Shown here: piece after piece, positions 29,601-38,374 of the stretch
Layout of the letters: every line of letters starts with the position of its first letter
How positions within the stretch are numbered: position 1 is the stretch's first letter
Translations under genes and position numbers: made by a program
Source: Trueperaceae bacterium
GTDB taxonomy: Bacteria; Deinococcota; Deinococci; Deinococcales; Trueperaceae
Direction: 5' to 3'
DNA: 64,000 nt
Assembly (NCBI GenBank): GCA_002707365.1
Contig: PAMQ01000007.1
Span: forward strand, 228,735 to 292,734
The notes under the pieces: generated by a model
Seen by the model: only the letters and a program-made list of their open reading frames with translations
Databases searched by the model: none
What the model was told of the DNA's origin: nothing

Positions 29601-29783
29601 ATAGGTGGCCCAACCAATGTGGGTTAACCCAGCTTCCCTTAGGTACTCACCAAGGACTCCAGTGGGAAAAACTGGGGTCAAAACCGCTAAAGAAAAAATG
29701 GCAATCGCAACCAACACCAGCCCGACCGCTTCTAAATCAGGCTGGCGAGAACGACCTATCTTTCGCTTAGTTCTACCCACCAC
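26685..29783 (-). CDS. ftsK: DNA translocase FtsK/SpoIIIE
   Basis: This hexameric pump clears chromosomal DNA from the division septum. It has 1032 residues. About four hydrophobic segments lie in the first 150, followed by a long charged, partly coiled-coil linker (about 165-560). The RecA-like motor has Walker A GSTGAGKS (near 709) and Walker [16 protein letters not shown]-terminal winged-helix gamma domain ([29 protein letters not shown]) recognises polar sequences. The start is one of two adjacent GTG codons, with TACACT 8 nt before the first. Confidence 0.93.
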   Translation of the reverse strand: MVGRTKRKIGRSRQPDLEAVGLVLVAIAIFSLAVLTPVFPTGVLGEYLREAGLTHIGWATYSLPWPFLVLGIMFLFRFNPVSWPRMLTGYEFSILGLWIVTVLVVPVNAGSWGINLKAGLSGFGNLVGYLVGVLIITIGIDLMMGWLPTHMFRTLLTRLFALASAIFRSAVAMRNLAKSRAEFYADIAQLRSALQDLDRDLLALSKLFPGSSELERWRKEVNKTLAGPSKLTPEWLGEGQADQKAWQKAVKGFTRDRAQDMYLQFQNEGMPDFEGWLRKCKTLLQESFNDPSGSSAALDALRKAIDLDLTALAERYRGLSRERDNIQATVKKMSPRELERASVQHGRRLEHYGKIALDAADIEIYAEAISLWRSLVDAIVELSHKFPGHSSLVKIEERLSEELRRGRKHLLQFEEVRGELDRLERSLRSEDTVEANVKTSLEDGDGFLNELFVAEDSVSSPKFTADFESLGGEVRSDETKFAAPTSSFSEMTLDSKGLSANITDDPSIPLAGNSLGEITGSLPTEQEASLSEQLTGSEAGLTAVGSDAGGLPIQLPGLDILDPIDHTDEDPEQVAREVETRVHKIDATLANFNLQGRVVSSVRGPTVTRFEVEPAPGEKISRFANLSDDLALAMAVGSVRIEAPIPGKSVIGLEVPNANRDLINFREAAEIASFRLSKARLPLILGKSIDGEMVVADLSKMPHLLIAGSTGAGKSVAINTLIGSLLYKFLPTDLRFLMIDPKMVELTPYDGIPHQLRPVVTNPNDAADVLLGAVTHMERRYKMMSKIGAKNLDQYNEKARNLDLPEMPFIVIVIDELADLMITSPKEVESAIMRLAQMARATGMHLVLATQRPSVDILTSLIKVNVPARMAFAVSSGHDSRTILDNLGAERLIGLGDMLYYQPGLVKPVRLQGPFISENEIGKLSKFMQRQYFDDDFVEAYGVDFDPPALRDGGTEGIIDWNDDKLRVAAELVIAEGQGSVSRLQRRLQVGHARAGKLMDSLEALGVVGAHVGSKPREVLVDTQELPNIFGK

Positions 29784-29791
29784 GTCAATGA

Positions 29792-29797
29792 AGTGTA
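29792..29797 (-). promoter_or_regulatory. Possible leaderless -10 box (TACACT) of ftsK
   Basis: On the minus strand TACACT is followed by 8 nt and the GTG at 29783. The spacing is longer than the modal 6 nt. Confidence 0.35.
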
Positions 29798-29851
29798 ACG
29801 CGTTGCTTTATCAACTAAAGAGAAGAACTGGACATCTGTCTACCGCACAAT

Positions 29852-31105
29852 TTAATCATGGGCATCTTGTTTAGGGGCTAACCTAATGTTATCTTTGCCA
29901 GCCATCTCTGGTGATACCTTCTGTGCGTCATCATATAAGGGACTACTGAGGACGTACTCGTTAATAACCAATTTCCCAAAAGCCGCTACAGGAACAGCTA
30001 GAATAGCGCCAAGAAGTCCCAAAAGCCCAATTCCAACCAGGATGGCTAGGAGTACCGTTAATGGGTGTAACTTCACGCTCCGCGAGAGGATCAGTGGTGC
30101 CAATATATAACCTTCAATTTGGTTAGCAGCAAAGAAAATTAGAACAGCAATAATAGCTGTCAGCGGACTCACAGTAAAACCAAATAGTACAGCCGGTATG
30201 ACTCCTACAATTGGTCCCAGATAAGGCACTAAATTAAATATTGCAGCTAGAAAACTAATTGCTAGGGCCAGTGGCACCCCTGCTATCGACAGCCCTACCC
30301 AAATCATGAAACCAAGCAAAACGGTTATCAACAACTGGCCGCGAAGATAACCCCCAACGGCTTGATCCGCTTTCTTCGTGAGATCGACATATTTCGGCCT
30401 TAAATGCACCGGTATGATCCTGTTAAAACTTAAGGCAAAGCGAGGAAAATCGTATAAGAAGTAGGCACTTACGATTAAAATTAGGAACACTTGTACAGTA
30501 GTGGAAAGAATATTTGTAGCACCAGCCATTAAGACGTTCGGACCTTCTGAAACTAACTTCTCTAAGAGGGTATTAATTCCCTCCGAGGCCCTGGCAAGTA
30601 TACCGAGAAGTTGATTTCGAACCTGATTGTTGAGCTCTTCATCAGCGGTCTCCATACCAAGTCGATCAGAGATGAATGCAGGTAACCGATCAATCAGTCC
30701 AGACAACCGCTTGGTGGCATTATCTAATTCCAGATCTATGCTGTCGAAAGCTGCTGGCAAGAGATTTACGAAACGTCCTGTCTCTGAAACTACGCGGGTA
30801 ATTACAAAAGATCCAAATATGAAAAGCAATAATAGAAACAAATATACGATCATGACTGCAAACACACGACGAATCCTAATACGCATAAGTAATGTCACAA
30901 GTGGATTCAGGATATAAGCAATTATAAATCCAATAAGCCCTATCTGCAGAGCAAAAGCATAGCCTTCCCGTAATTTCCATAAGACCACAAGAGCTAGAAG
31001 CAACAGAGCTAAGTACGCCAACCCCCGAACCCAAAAAATACCCCACAAATCTTTTAGTGCTGAGTTTTCACTATTCTGTGTCTTAGGTTTGTCTATACTA
31101 GACAT
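29852..31105 (-). CDS. AI-2E family (PF01594) membrane transporter
   Basis: This 417-residue polytopic membrane protein has the family layout. Two N-terminal segments come first, then a soluble helical stretch (about 100-190). Five or more segments follow, including PYLGPIVGVIPAVLFG, which is the best-conserved signature. Members have been tied to autoinducer-2 export, Na+/H+ antiport or small-molecule efflux, so the substrate is open. The upstream M23-like gene ends 2 bp before its ATG, so the two are co-transcribed. Confidence 0.85.
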   Translation of the reverse strand: MSSIDKPKTQNSENSALKDLWGIFWVRGLAYLALLLLALVVLWKLREGYAFALQIGLIGFIIAYILNPLVTLLMRIRIRRVFAVMIVYLFLLLLFIFGSFVITRVVSETGRFVNLLPAAFDSIDLELDNATKRLSGLIDRLPAFISDRLGMETADEELNNQVRNQLLGILARASEGINTLLEKLVSEGPNVLMAGATNILSTTVQVFLILIVSAYFLYDFPRFALSFNRIIPVHLRPKYVDLTKKADQAVGGYLRGQLLITVLLGFMIWVGLSIAGVPLALAISFLAAIFNLVPYLGPIVGVIPAVLFGFTVSPLTAIIAVLIFFAANQIEGYILAPLILSRSVKLHPLTVLLAILVGIGLLGLLGAILAVPVAAFGKLVINEYVLSSPLYDDAQKVSPEMAGKDNIRLAPKQDAHD

Positions 31106-31107
31106 AC

Positions 31108-31830
31108 TCAGGGCCCCACAAACAATTGAGCAGCCGCAACCCTCAGTTCATCGGGCGCAAGGCCGTTACCAAAGAACTCTTCATCGATCCAAACCTCAAA
31201 GTGAAGACGAACACCATCGCTAGTACCTTGCACGCCATCATCCGTTCCAGAATTACCAGCGAAACCAATAACCTGGCCTCGATACACAGGCTGACCTTCC
31301 CGAATTCCATCACGTATGTCGTGCAAGTGTGCGTAACGCAGAATCATTCCATCAGTAGTCTTTATCCAAACCTGACGTCCCCGAAGAAGGTTTAATTGAT
31401 TATCACTTGCCCCCTCTTTTGCCACTCTTTCGATAAGGTCACGCCAAATATTCGGCTCCAGCTCAACGTAGTTTTTGTCTACCCGAACTAACTCCCCAGA
31501 AGCCGCTGCAATAACTGGGGTTCCAAAATCGATGGGTACTCCACTATCCCCGGAATGGAAATCGAATCCCTGATTCATTCCGCGACGATAGGACCGGACT
31601 GATCCAGGAAGAAACAAATCGTTATCCGGAACTCGTGCTCCAGGTATCGGAAACCAAAGGCCTTCAGGCCCATCTACCCCTAGAGACTTCACTTCCTCTT
31701 TAACGAACCTAGCCTTTAAAGACCGCACTTCGGAGCTTGCCCGCTGGAAAGAGCTGGTTGTGAAGATTGAATATATTAGTAGCATGGCCATCAAAACCCA
31801 TCCAGGACGCACTCTAAATGGCACCTTCAT
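31108..31830 (-). CDS. Membrane-anchored LytM/M23-like protein, one metal ligand substituted
   Basis: This 240-residue protein has an N-terminal signal anchor (about 10-26) and a C-terminal LytM-like domain. The segment at 86-90 reads NQGFD where peptidases have H-x3-D, so the first zinc-binding histidine is Asn86, while Asp90 remains. H-x-H is kept (YAHLHDI, His168 and His170), as is RLHFEVW. Loss of one ligand suggests a catalytically weakened or inactive M23 domain, like the EnvC/NlpD-type activators, or else a different metal site. It is paired with the AI-2E gene. Confidence 0.8.
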   Translation of the reverse strand: MKVPFRVRPGWVLMAMLLIYSIFTTSSFQRASSEVRSLKARFVKEEVKSLGVDGPEGLWFPIPGARVPDNDLFLPGSVRSYRRGMNQGFDFHSGDSGVPIDFGTPVIAAASGELVRVDKNYVELEPNIWRDLIERVAKEGASDNQLNLLRGRQVWIKTTDGMILRYAHLHDIRDGIREGQPVYRGQVIGFAGNSGTDDGVQGTSDGVRLHFEVWIDEEFFGNGLAPDELRVAAAQLFVGP

Positions 31831-31930
31831 GGACTAATTAGCGAAGAATTCCTCACCCAGAAAGTGTACCAGGGGTTGCTACCCAGCGCGTAACCTAACC
31901 ATAAACCTCGTGATGGCGAGTAGCCTAGTT

Positions 31931-32158
31931 CTAGGCTACCAGCGTCTTCCCCTGCCTTATGCAGGACGTACAAACGCGCATTGAGCGGGCGTGCCCTTCC
32001 CGCCACACTTTCACTTTTTGAAGGTTAGGGTACTTCCATGTCTTTGTGATTCCTGTGGTCTTACGACCAACGCCGCCTTCACGCTTGGGCTTGCCACTTT
32101 GAACAAGCTTATTGCGTACGATCGGCCCTTTGCCGCATATTGAACACACTTTCGCCAT
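31931..32158 (-). CDS. rpmB: 50S ribosomal protein L28
   Basis: This 75-residue large-subunit protein begins [12 protein letters not shown]. It carries two cysteine pairs, Cys5/Cys8 and Cys63/Cys66, which form the zinc ribbon of the C+ type of L28. The frame is open for 21 more codons upstream, but family alignment and GGGGAG about 10 nt upstream place the start at 32158. A 9-bp perfect stem (31920-31928 with 31931-31939) overlaps its stop codon and may help end the transcript, although no U tract follows. Confidence 0.93.
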   Translation of the reverse strand: MAKVCSICGKGPIVRNKLVQSGKPKREGGVGRKTTGITKTWKYPNLQKVKVWREGHARSMRVCTSCIRQGKTLVA

Positions 32159-32286
32159 AATCTTTACACTCCCCGTGAGCGCTCTAATAGCGCGGGAAAA
32201 CCAGCCGGACGATTGTAGCATAACGCATACCTTAGGAGCAAAACTCTAGAATCTGATTTATCGCTGACCCTTAGTATAACTAGCGC

Positions 32287-33300
32287 TCAATCCCGTTCGA
32301 GCAAGTAAACTTTCGGATGATGCCCTCCGTGGAAAACCTGGAATTGGTGCTTTTCTCGCCATCCAGTCTGCGTTCTAAGGAACGCATCGAATCTTTTAAG
32401 ATCATGACTAATCAGAACTATTCGGCCTCCTGGAGAAATTATTCTATGCATTTCAGTTAAAAAAGCTGGGTAGAGATCGTTAAGACTCTTGAATGATCCG
32501 ATAGCATCACCCCATGGAAGATCTACAGAGACAACATCAAAACTACCTTCCGGTACTGGCATTGAGGTGGCATCCGCCTTAAGAACCTCAATGCCTTCCA
32601 GCCCCGCGGCCTTGAGGTTCTGTCGGGTGCAATCCAGAGCACGGGTATCACAATCACAACCTAAAAGGCTGCCTGAGGGACCTGCTAATGCACGTTCAAT
32701 TAGAATGGTCCCAGAACCCGACATTGCATTCAAATAACGGTCATTAGGAGAAATCCCAAGCATTGTATTGACGGCAACAGCAACCGTGGCATTAAGCCCC
32801 CCTGGAAGATTGCATACACGCCAAGAACGTGCTGAGAGAGGGCGGGAAGAAAGCCGGAGTAGTACCTCCCAACCATTGTTAGATGTTTTCCGTCGTATTC
32901 GAATAAGTAAGTCGCCTCCGTCAGGGTCAAAACGTAGTCTCGTTAGACCCTTTAAAGTTCGTCCAAGACGCTGAAAAACCTCGGAGGTTTTACCTGCAGC
33001 ACTAAACCTGAAGCTGTTAAAGTCTCCAGAAGAAGAGATTTCGGTAATAGCTTCCACAAGCCTCCGAAGGTTGTGGTCGCCTAGTAGGGCTCGTGGACGA
33101 GATATATCGTATTGGAGGAAACGGTATACAGAAACGACGGTCCTTAGGCGAGAGAGTTCTTCAGAGTTTTTTTTGAATCTAAAACGAAAAGAATTCTTCA
33201 TTTTCTTGATCGAGATTCCACCTAATTCCACTAGCTCTTTCAAAACAAATGGAGCTAACCCGTCAAGAAACTCAGTTTCGTAAATTGCACTTTTCTCCAC
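32287..33300 (-). CDS. Putative THUMP-type RNA methyltransferase (TrmN-like)
   Basis: This 337-residue protein has an N-terminal RNA-binding-like region (residues about 5-150, THUMP-like by position). A UPF0020-type SAM methyltransferase domain follows. Motif I is NAMSGSGTILIERAL, motif II GCDCDTRALDCTRQNL, and the catalytic motif is DLPWGD in place of the common NPPYG. Thermus TrmN makes N2-methylguanosine at tRNA position 6 and is the closest functional relative I know of. An rRNA target is possible. GTG at 33300 is chosen, with AAGG 7 nt upstream. A TTG one codon earlier is also open. Confidence 0.72.
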   Translation of the reverse strand: MEKSAIYETEFLDGLAPFVLKELVELGGISIKKMKNSFRFRFKKNSEELSRLRTVVSVYRFLQYDISRPRALLGDHNLRRLVEAITEISSSGDFNSFRFSAAGKTSEVFQRLGRTLKGLTRLRFDPDGGDLLIRIRRKTSNNGWEVLLRLSSRPLSARSWRVCNLPGGLNATVAVAVNTMLGISPNDRYLNAMSGSGTILIERALAGPSGSLLGCDCDTRALDCTRQNLKAAGLEGIEVLKADATSMPVPEGSFDVVSVDLPWGDAIGSFKSLNDLYPAFLTEMHRIISPGGRIVLISHDLKRFDAFLRTQTGWREKHQFQVFHGGHHPKVYLLERD

Positions 33301-33425
33301 CAAAAAACCTTAACCTAATTGACATAGCGTTAGTGCTAGTAAGCAGACATGCAAATCTGTATGATGTTGTTACAGTTTTTAGGTACAAACTGATTGGAAC
33401 AATATTTAATCGAGGAGCCTTCTTC

Positions 33426-34949
33426 ATGAAAACATTGCATCGTATAGTTCTCACCTTGGTTTTAGGCCTAACAGTTTTCTGCAGTTTTGGATGGACACAA
33501 GAGCTTACCGTGCTCTCGCTCTCGGAATACCATGGGCATTTACTTCCTGACGGTGATGGTGTTGGCGGCTTGGCGCAAGTAGGCACCATTGTCGACATGG
33601 TCAGGGCCGAAACTGATGGCAAAGTTCTATTAGTTAACTCGGGCGATATCCTGATCGGTACCGTAATGTCGAGTGCTTTCCGTGGCGTTCCCGATATTGA
33701 GGCAATGAATCTCATCGGCTTTGATGCGATGTTGCTAGGTAATCACGAATTTGACTTTGGTATCGACTACATGGATCTGTTAGAAAACCTAGCTAACTTT
33801 CCTTTCCTATCGACAAATTTAGTCGGCACTTATAACTTGGGGGTTGAGGCTGCCGTCCTCAAAACAGTGGGGGGCATTAATGTTGCTATTTTTGGTATCA
33901 CCAACCCGAACTTATACGACATCACCAGCCCTGAAACAAAAAGTCTAGTCGTAGCTGACTCTGTAGAAGTTGTGCAGAATGCTGTCCACGCAGTTTCAGA
34001 TTGGGCACACGTGGTGATTCTACTCACCCACCAATCGACTAGACAGGACTTCGCCCTGTTAAATACTCTCGATGGTGTCGACCTTATTATCGGTGGACAT
34101 AGTCCTGGCTGGAATGGAATGTATGTGCCTGGAATGGCTTTTGATCCCTCATTACCTGACGGTGTATCCGAAACATCAACTAGTGCACTTGTAAAAGCTC
34201 CGTCATTCACAAAGGCGATATCTAGGGTTGATCTCAGCGTCAAACAAGGTGAGGTTGTCCATCAAACAGCGCTCAACATTCCGGTAGAGGGTTTTGAGCC
34301 TCACCCAACTGTCGCGAGTCTAACCGAGACCTACGAATCACGGCTTAGTGATAGGCTTAATCAAGAAATCGGCTTTGCAGATGTAAATCTAAATGGAGAA
34401 CGAAACGATGTTCGTAGTATTGAGACGAACCTTGGGAATCTGATTGCGGATGCTCTTAGGTCTGGATTTCCTGAGGCTGACATAGGTTTTGCTAACGGTG
34501 GTGGAATCCGAAACTCCATAGCGAAAGGTAACATTGCCTTAGGAAATCTTCTTGAAGTGCACCCCTGGGGGAATAGCATCGTTACCTTTGACCTTACCGG
34601 CACGCAACTGCTAGCCGCACTTGAGAATGGAGTCTCTCAAATTGAGGACGGCGCTGGACGGTTTCTCCAAGTTTCTGGCTTAAACTTCGTTTTCGATCAA
34701 CGACTCGAACCAGGTAGTCGGGTGGTCTCAGTGGAGGTAGCTGGATTACCCTTAGTGTTAGGAGAAAGTTACAAAATCGTAACCAACAATTATATCGCTG
34801 GTGGTGGCGATGGTTTCGAAATTTTCACTAAAGGAACTAATTTCGTCGATACCCAGCAGCTTGACACCGACGTCTTAGGCAATTACATCAGTGAAATGGG
34901 TAATGTCTCCCCAGAGGTCGAGAGTAGGATTGTTAATCTCGGAAATTAA
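33426..34949 (+). CDS. Secreted 5'-nucleotidase/metallophosphoesterase (UshA-like)
   Basis: This exported enzyme of 507 residues releases phosphate from nucleotides or related esters. A signal peptide (MKTLHRIVLTLVLGLTVF...) comes first. The calcineurin-like domain has SEYHGH, NSGD, GNHEFDFG and IIGGHSP. The C-terminal 5'-nucleotidase domain has FANGGGIRNS and NNYIAGGGDGF. The first metal ligand, usually the Asp of N-D-x-H, is Glu here. The start is fixed by GAGGAG (33412-33417) 8 nt upstream of the ATG. The frame is open 59 codons further. The nucleoside importer at 39657-45895 would be a natural downstream partner. Confidence 0.9.
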   Translation: MKTLHRIVLTLVLGLTVFCSFGWTQELTVLSLSEYHGHLLPDGDGVGGLAQVGTIVDMVRAETDGKVLLVNSGDILIGTVMSSAFRGVPDIEAMNLIGFDAMLLGNHEFDFGIDYMDLLENLANFPFLSTNLVGTYNLGVEAAVLKTVGGINVAIFGITNPNLYDITSPETKSLVVADSVEVVQNAVHAVSDWAHVVILLTHQSTRQDFALLNTLDGVDLIIGGHSPGWNGMYVPGMAFDPSLPDGVSETSTSALVKAPSFTKAISRVDLSVKQGEVVHQTALNIPVEGFEPHPTVASLTETYESRLSDRLNQEIGFADVNLNGERNDVRSIETNLGNLIADALRSGFPEADIGFANGGGIRNSIAKGNIALGNLLEVHPWGNSIVTFDLTGTQLLAALENGVSQIEDGAGRFLQVSGLNFVFDQRLEPGSRVVSVEVAGLPLVLGESYKIVTNNYIAGGGDGFEIFTKGTNFVDTQQLDTDVLGNYISEMGNVSPEVESRIVNLGN

Positions 34950-34963
34950 TTGTAGACGTCCTA

Positions 34964-35017
34964 AAATTGTGAGAAGGGATGATCTAGTTAACTAGATCAT
35001 CCCTTCTCACAATTTTG
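34964..35017. terminator. 54-bp perfect palindrome between convergent genes
   Basis: Arms 34964-34990 and 34991-35017 are perfect 27-bp reverse complements, beginning AAAATTGTGAG and ending CTCACAATTTT. The element sits 14 bp after the 5'-nucleotidase stop and 3 bp before the end of the convergent cupin gene. The A4 and T4 ends give each strand a U-rich 3' side, so it should stop transcription from both sides. Confidence 0.75.
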
Positions 35018-35020
35018 GCG

Positions 35021-35377
35021 TTATGAACCTTGTGAATCCACGCCCTGCTCACCTGGCGGACTAAGCAAATCAATCACATCAGTATCTTCGAGCGTTTCAA
35101 CCCCATGGACGGTGAATGCAGGAATGTGTAGTACCTCGCCGGCACCCAGCAGTAGTTCCTTGGTTGGATCTTTCCCCACAAAGAATTTCAGCTGACCCGA
35201 CAAAACTATCGACACTTGCTCATTCTTGTGAGAGTGAAGTTCAACGGTACAACCTTTCTTAAGAAGCATTCGTGCTGCAAGCATCTTCTCGCCAAAAATC
35301 CTACGGCGTTGTAGGAGGGGTATCGGACAATCCATAGGAATTTCGTCCCAGATATATTTCGTGGCTTTTGGGGGCAT
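35021..35377 (-). CDS. Single-domain cupin protein
   Basis: This 118-residue cupin has metal-binding motif 1 H48-x-H50-x2-E53 (ELHSHKNEQ), followed by GQLKFFVG. Motif 2 supplies His91 (PAFTVHGVET). Such small cupins can be dioxygenases, isomerases or sensors, and no substrate is implied. The ATG at 35377 is chosen because AAAGGAG lies 9 nt upstream. The frame is open another 17 codons. It is divergent from hemW and convergent with the 5'-nucleotidase. Confidence 0.82.
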   Translation of the reverse strand: MPPKATKYIWDEIPMDCPIPLLQRRRIFGEKMLAARMLLKKGCTVELHSHKNEQVSIVLSGQLKFFVGKDPTKELLLGAGEVLHIPAFTVHGVETLEDTDVIDLLSPPGEQGVDSQGS

Positions 35378-35444
35378 CTCTGAAAACTCCTTTCCAGCGG
35401 TTAATTTTGAGGCGTACAAGTTCCCCATTACCCTCTTCTAAGCG

Positions 35445-35450
35445 TAAACT
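35445..35450 (+). promoter_or_regulatory. Leaderless -10 box (TAAACT) of hemW
   Basis: TAAACT is followed by TCGGAT and the ATG at 35457. No ribosome-binding site is present. Confidence 0.5.
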
Positions 35451-35456
35451 TCGGAT

Positions 35457-36566
35457 ATGCCAATGGCTTTATACCTCCACATACCATTCTGTCCGGTGGT
35501 GTGTCCTTATTGCGACTTTCACAAGATGCTACGGAACGAAAGCCTAGTAGCACAATACCTCGATAGGCTTGAAGAGGAGGCTGAAAAATGGCACAACCTA
35601 CATCCAGAGCCACTAGACACCATTTATTTCGGTGGCGGTACTCCCTCGCACCTTGTTGATGCTGAACTCGAACGTATCATCGGTGTTCTAGATCGGACCT
35701 GGGGTTGGCCTGCCAGAATTGAGACCACCTTCGAAGCTGATCCTGTTACCTTTGACCCAGAACGCCTCCGACATTGGCGTGACCTCGGCGTGAGTAGGAT
35801 CTCTATTGGGGTGCAGTCAACTCAAGATCCGGTTCTCCGTTTCCTAGGCCGGCTGCATAATAGTACACAGGGGATTGAAGCCGTAGATTGGGCTCTTCAG
35901 GCAGGTTTCGACACCTCGGTTGATCTTATTACTGCGGTGCCTGGTCAGGATATTGAATCAGATCTCAATACTTTTGTGGCAACTGGCGTACCCCATATTA
36001 GTGTCTATACCCTTACAGTAGAGCCCGACACACCATTCGGAAGACGCGGGGTAGTAATTGATCCAGATCAGGAGGCCGACGGATTCGAACTTACCGAACG
36101 TGTTCTTTCGGAACATGGGTATGTTAGATACGAAGTATCTAGTCACGCTAGACCTGGATCTGAGTCGAGGCATAATCAAATCTATTGGCACGGCGGTTAC
36201 TTCCTGGCCTTGGGTCCATCAGCAGCTTCATTCATACCTAAATCTGGGGCACTAGGCGCACGTTTGACGAACCCTCCAATAAAAGAATGGCTGAAGGGTT
36301 ATTCAGCGGAACAACATGAGGTGACCCCAGACATGTTTGTCTTAGAGATGCTTATGACTGGCCTACGTACTCGTCGCGGCGTAGATCTAGACCTATTAGA
36401 GCGGAGAACCGGCATCCGGGTTAGCGACCGTTATGGGATGGTGATAGAAGATGCTTCCAAACAGGGGTTCCTGGAACGAGAGGGAGCTAAATTACGGGCT
36501 ACAAATGCTGGCTTAATGATACTTGATGCTTTATTGAAAAAGTTTTTTGACACCGAAATTAATTGA
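35457..36566 (+). CDS. hemW: HemW-like radical SAM protein (putative heme chaperone)
   Basis: This 369-residue protein has the HemW/HemN-type radical SAM motif C12-x3-C16-x2-C19 (CPVVCPYCDF). YFGGGTPSHL and RISIGVQSTQDPVLRFLGRLH follow, and a HemW C-terminal domain is present (LEMLMTGLRTRRGVDL). HemW proteins of this length, lacking the extra N-terminal HemN residues, act as heme chaperones rather than coproporphyrinogen oxidases. Annotations as oxygen-independent coproporphyrinogen III oxidase are common and likely wrong. Leaderless start with TAAACT 6 nt upstream. Confidence 0.88.
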   Translation: MPMALYLHIPFCPVVCPYCDFHKMLRNESLVAQYLDRLEEEAEKWHNLHPEPLDTIYFGGGTPSHLVDAELERIIGVLDRTWGWPARIETTFEADPVTFDPERLRHWRDLGVSRISIGVQSTQDPVLRFLGRLHNSTQGIEAVDWALQAGFDTSVDLITAVPGQDIESDLNTFVATGVPHISVYTLTVEPDTPFGRRGVVIDPDQEADGFELTERVLSEHGYVRYEVSSHARPGSESRHNQIYWHGGYFLALGPSAASFIPKSGALGARLTNPPIKEWLKGYSAEQHEVTPDMFVLEMLMTGLRTRRGVDLDLLERRTGIRVSDRYGMVIEDASKQGFLEREGAKLRATNAGLMILDALLKKFFDTEIN

Positions 36567-36714
36567 GGGAAGTTTTGGTCATAATCTTACTGAAGACCAA
36601 TTTCCTGTAATTAGGTAGAACAGATTAACATTGAACAAACTTTTAAGAATTATGTTTTATGCGAGCATGGTATTTATACCTGCCAATTCCCACTTCACCC
36701 ATATAATTGCACCA

Positions 36715-37206
36715 ATGTACTTGCTTCTAGCGCCGTTGTTAATAACTGCTGACCAACTGACTAAGCTCTGGATAAAGCAACGATTCGCATTCGGCGGTCA
36801 GGAGCTTGAGCTTGGCTTAGGCTTTTCATTGACTTATGTCCGGAATACTGGTGCTGCATTCGGAATCCTGAGGGATTTCTCCGTACCTATCGGCTCAGTT
36901 ATCTTTGATGGTACGCATATGTTGGGGCTTTTATCAGGATTAATAGCAACTGCATTATTAATTTACTTAGTATTCCGAGGTCCGACCCTAAAACCATTAC
37001 AATCCTTGGCTCTCATTTTCATCTTTAGTGGTGCTGTAGGTAACATGATTGACCGACTTCGACTCGGATTCGTCGTTGATTTCGTACACTTCCAAATCGG
37101 TCTTTTCAACTTCCCCGTGTTCAATCTCGCAGACAGCTGCATCGTAATAGGCGCGATTCTTCTTTTGCTCTATAGCCTGATTCCAATCAATTCGGCTGAC
37201 CTGTAA
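36715..37206 (+). CDS. lspA: Lipoprotein signal peptidase
   Basis: This integral membrane aspartic protease removes the signal peptide from prolipoproteins. From the ATG at 36715 it has 163 residues with four hydrophobic segments. The family starts ADQLTKLWI, then NTGAAFG. The catalytic dyad is Asp122 (LGFVVDFVHF) and Asp140 (FNLADSC). The frame is open another 28 codons, with a second ATG at 36652. The family length favours 36715, but no ribosome-binding site supports any of them. It is 148 bp after hemW on the same strand. Confidence 0.9.
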   Translation: MYLLLAPLLITADQLTKLWIKQRFAFGGQELELGLGFSLTYVRNTGAAFGILRDFSVPIGSVIFDGTHMLGLLSGLIATALLIYLVFRGPTLKPLQSLALIFIFSGAVGNMIDRLRLGFVVDFVHFQIGLFNFPVFNLADSCIVIGAILLLLYSLIPINSADL

Positions 37207-37294
37207 ACTCAAATATATCCGACCTTTAAAGGGAGTTTATGGGGGCTCGACTTTGAAAATATTTATAGCTCAAGCTACAAAGTAGGCAAGACCC

Positions 37295-38158
37295 TCATCT
37301 CGTCAAAAGCAAGAATCGTTTACGCTCTGCAAGGTCTTCATATGATTGGCTGTATTCCCAGCTTTTTGCAAAGTCTCTAACTACCGTAAGATTGCGAGGA
37401 TCTAGCTCTAATAGTAACTCAGCCCCAGGCTTAAGTAGCGATTGAGCCTGATGCTCTAGTCTTCGCACAACATCAAGGCCATCAAGGCCACCGAAAACCG
37501 CCAAATCAGGATCCGCCTTTACCTCAGGCGGCACTAGTTCCCGATCCCCATCTGGCAGGTAGGGCGGATTGCTTACCACAAGTCGCGCCTTCTTAGCCCA
37601 CTTCGTTACTTTTGGATGCGTCAAGAGGTCAGCCGCGATTACATTGATTTGCAGGCCAAGCTTATTGGCATTTCGACGCGCTAATCTTAGAGCCTTGGGC
37701 GAAATATCTGTGGCGACAACAGTAGCATCGGGCCGTTCAAGCTTGATAGCCAGAGCAATGGCACCACTTCCTGTGCCTACATCCAACACAACCGGTCTAG
37801 TTGAATCAGATAGTCGCCGAAGGGATAACTCCACCAGTTGTTCTGTTTCAGGACGAGGCACTAACGTATCAGAAGTCACCTCAAGTTCTAGACCGAAAAA
37901 CGGAGCCCATCCGAGAATATGCTGGAGAGGTTCTCTCTTCATGCGCCGCGCCAACCACTTGGTTAACTTGGCTTGTTCTCCCTGAGACAGAACCCGCGTT
38001 GGGCAGAGTAAGAGACTTACCCGATCTAACTTTAAAACCGACTCTAGTAGGAGGTCTGCTTCTGCGGTGGGACTAGCCACACCAGCCTCGCCTAAACACT
38101 TCTCTATACGATGTCGGGCATTAATTATTGATTCTGTGTTCGTCGTCCTTGTTCCCAT
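37295..38158 (-). CDS. prmC: Release factor glutamine N5-methyltransferase
   Basis: PrmC methylates the GGQ glutamine of release factors RF1 and RF2. It has 287 residues. An N-terminal helical domain (about 1-85) is followed by a SAM methyltransferase domain with VLDVGTGSGAIALAI (motif I) and the substrate-binding NPPY (Asn197, in VVSNPPYLPDGD). The C-terminal LLLELDPRN segment is usual. It is a single gene here, not linked to prfA. TACAAT lies 8 nt before the ATG. Confidence 0.93.
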   Translation of the reverse strand: MGTRTTNTESIINARHRIEKCLGEAGVASPTAEADLLLESVLKLDRVSLLLCPTRVLSQGEQAKLTKWLARRMKREPLQHILGWAPFFGLELEVTSDTLVPRPETEQLVELSLRRLSDSTRPVVLDVGTGSGAIALAIKLERPDATVVATDISPKALRLARRNANKLGLQINVIAADLLTHPKVTKWAKKARLVVSNPPYLPDGDRELVPPEVKADPDLAVFGGLDGLDVVRRLEHQAQSLLKPGAELLLELDPRNLTVVRDFAKSWEYSQSYEDLAERKRFLLLTR

Positions 38159-38166
38159 TTATATGG

Positions 38167-38172
38167 ATTGTA
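38167..38172 (-). promoter_or_regulatory. Possible leaderless -10 box (TACAAT) of prmC
   Basis: On the minus strand TACAAT is followed by CCATATAA and the ATG at 38158. No ribosome-binding site is present. The spacing is 8 nt. Confidence 0.4.
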
Positions 38173-38374
38173 GTACAAGATTCCTGAATTAAAACTACTT
38201 GATATCTATTTACTTCTTTAATCTCAAAACCATATTTTTTAACTGACAAGCGTACTGGCTTGTAGAAATAGTAAATAACTAACGACTAAAGCTATTGATT
38301 TTCACAAATATCTTCCAACAGGGTTGTCATAGTTTATGAACAACTCACCTAACCAGGGTAAACTGCTTTTCTAA

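Noticed and set aside
33319..33324. TTGACA as -35 of the 5'-nucleotidase gene
   Set aside because: No -10 hexamer lies 16-18 bp downstream. A TATGAT at 33360-33365 is too far away, so no promoter is called.
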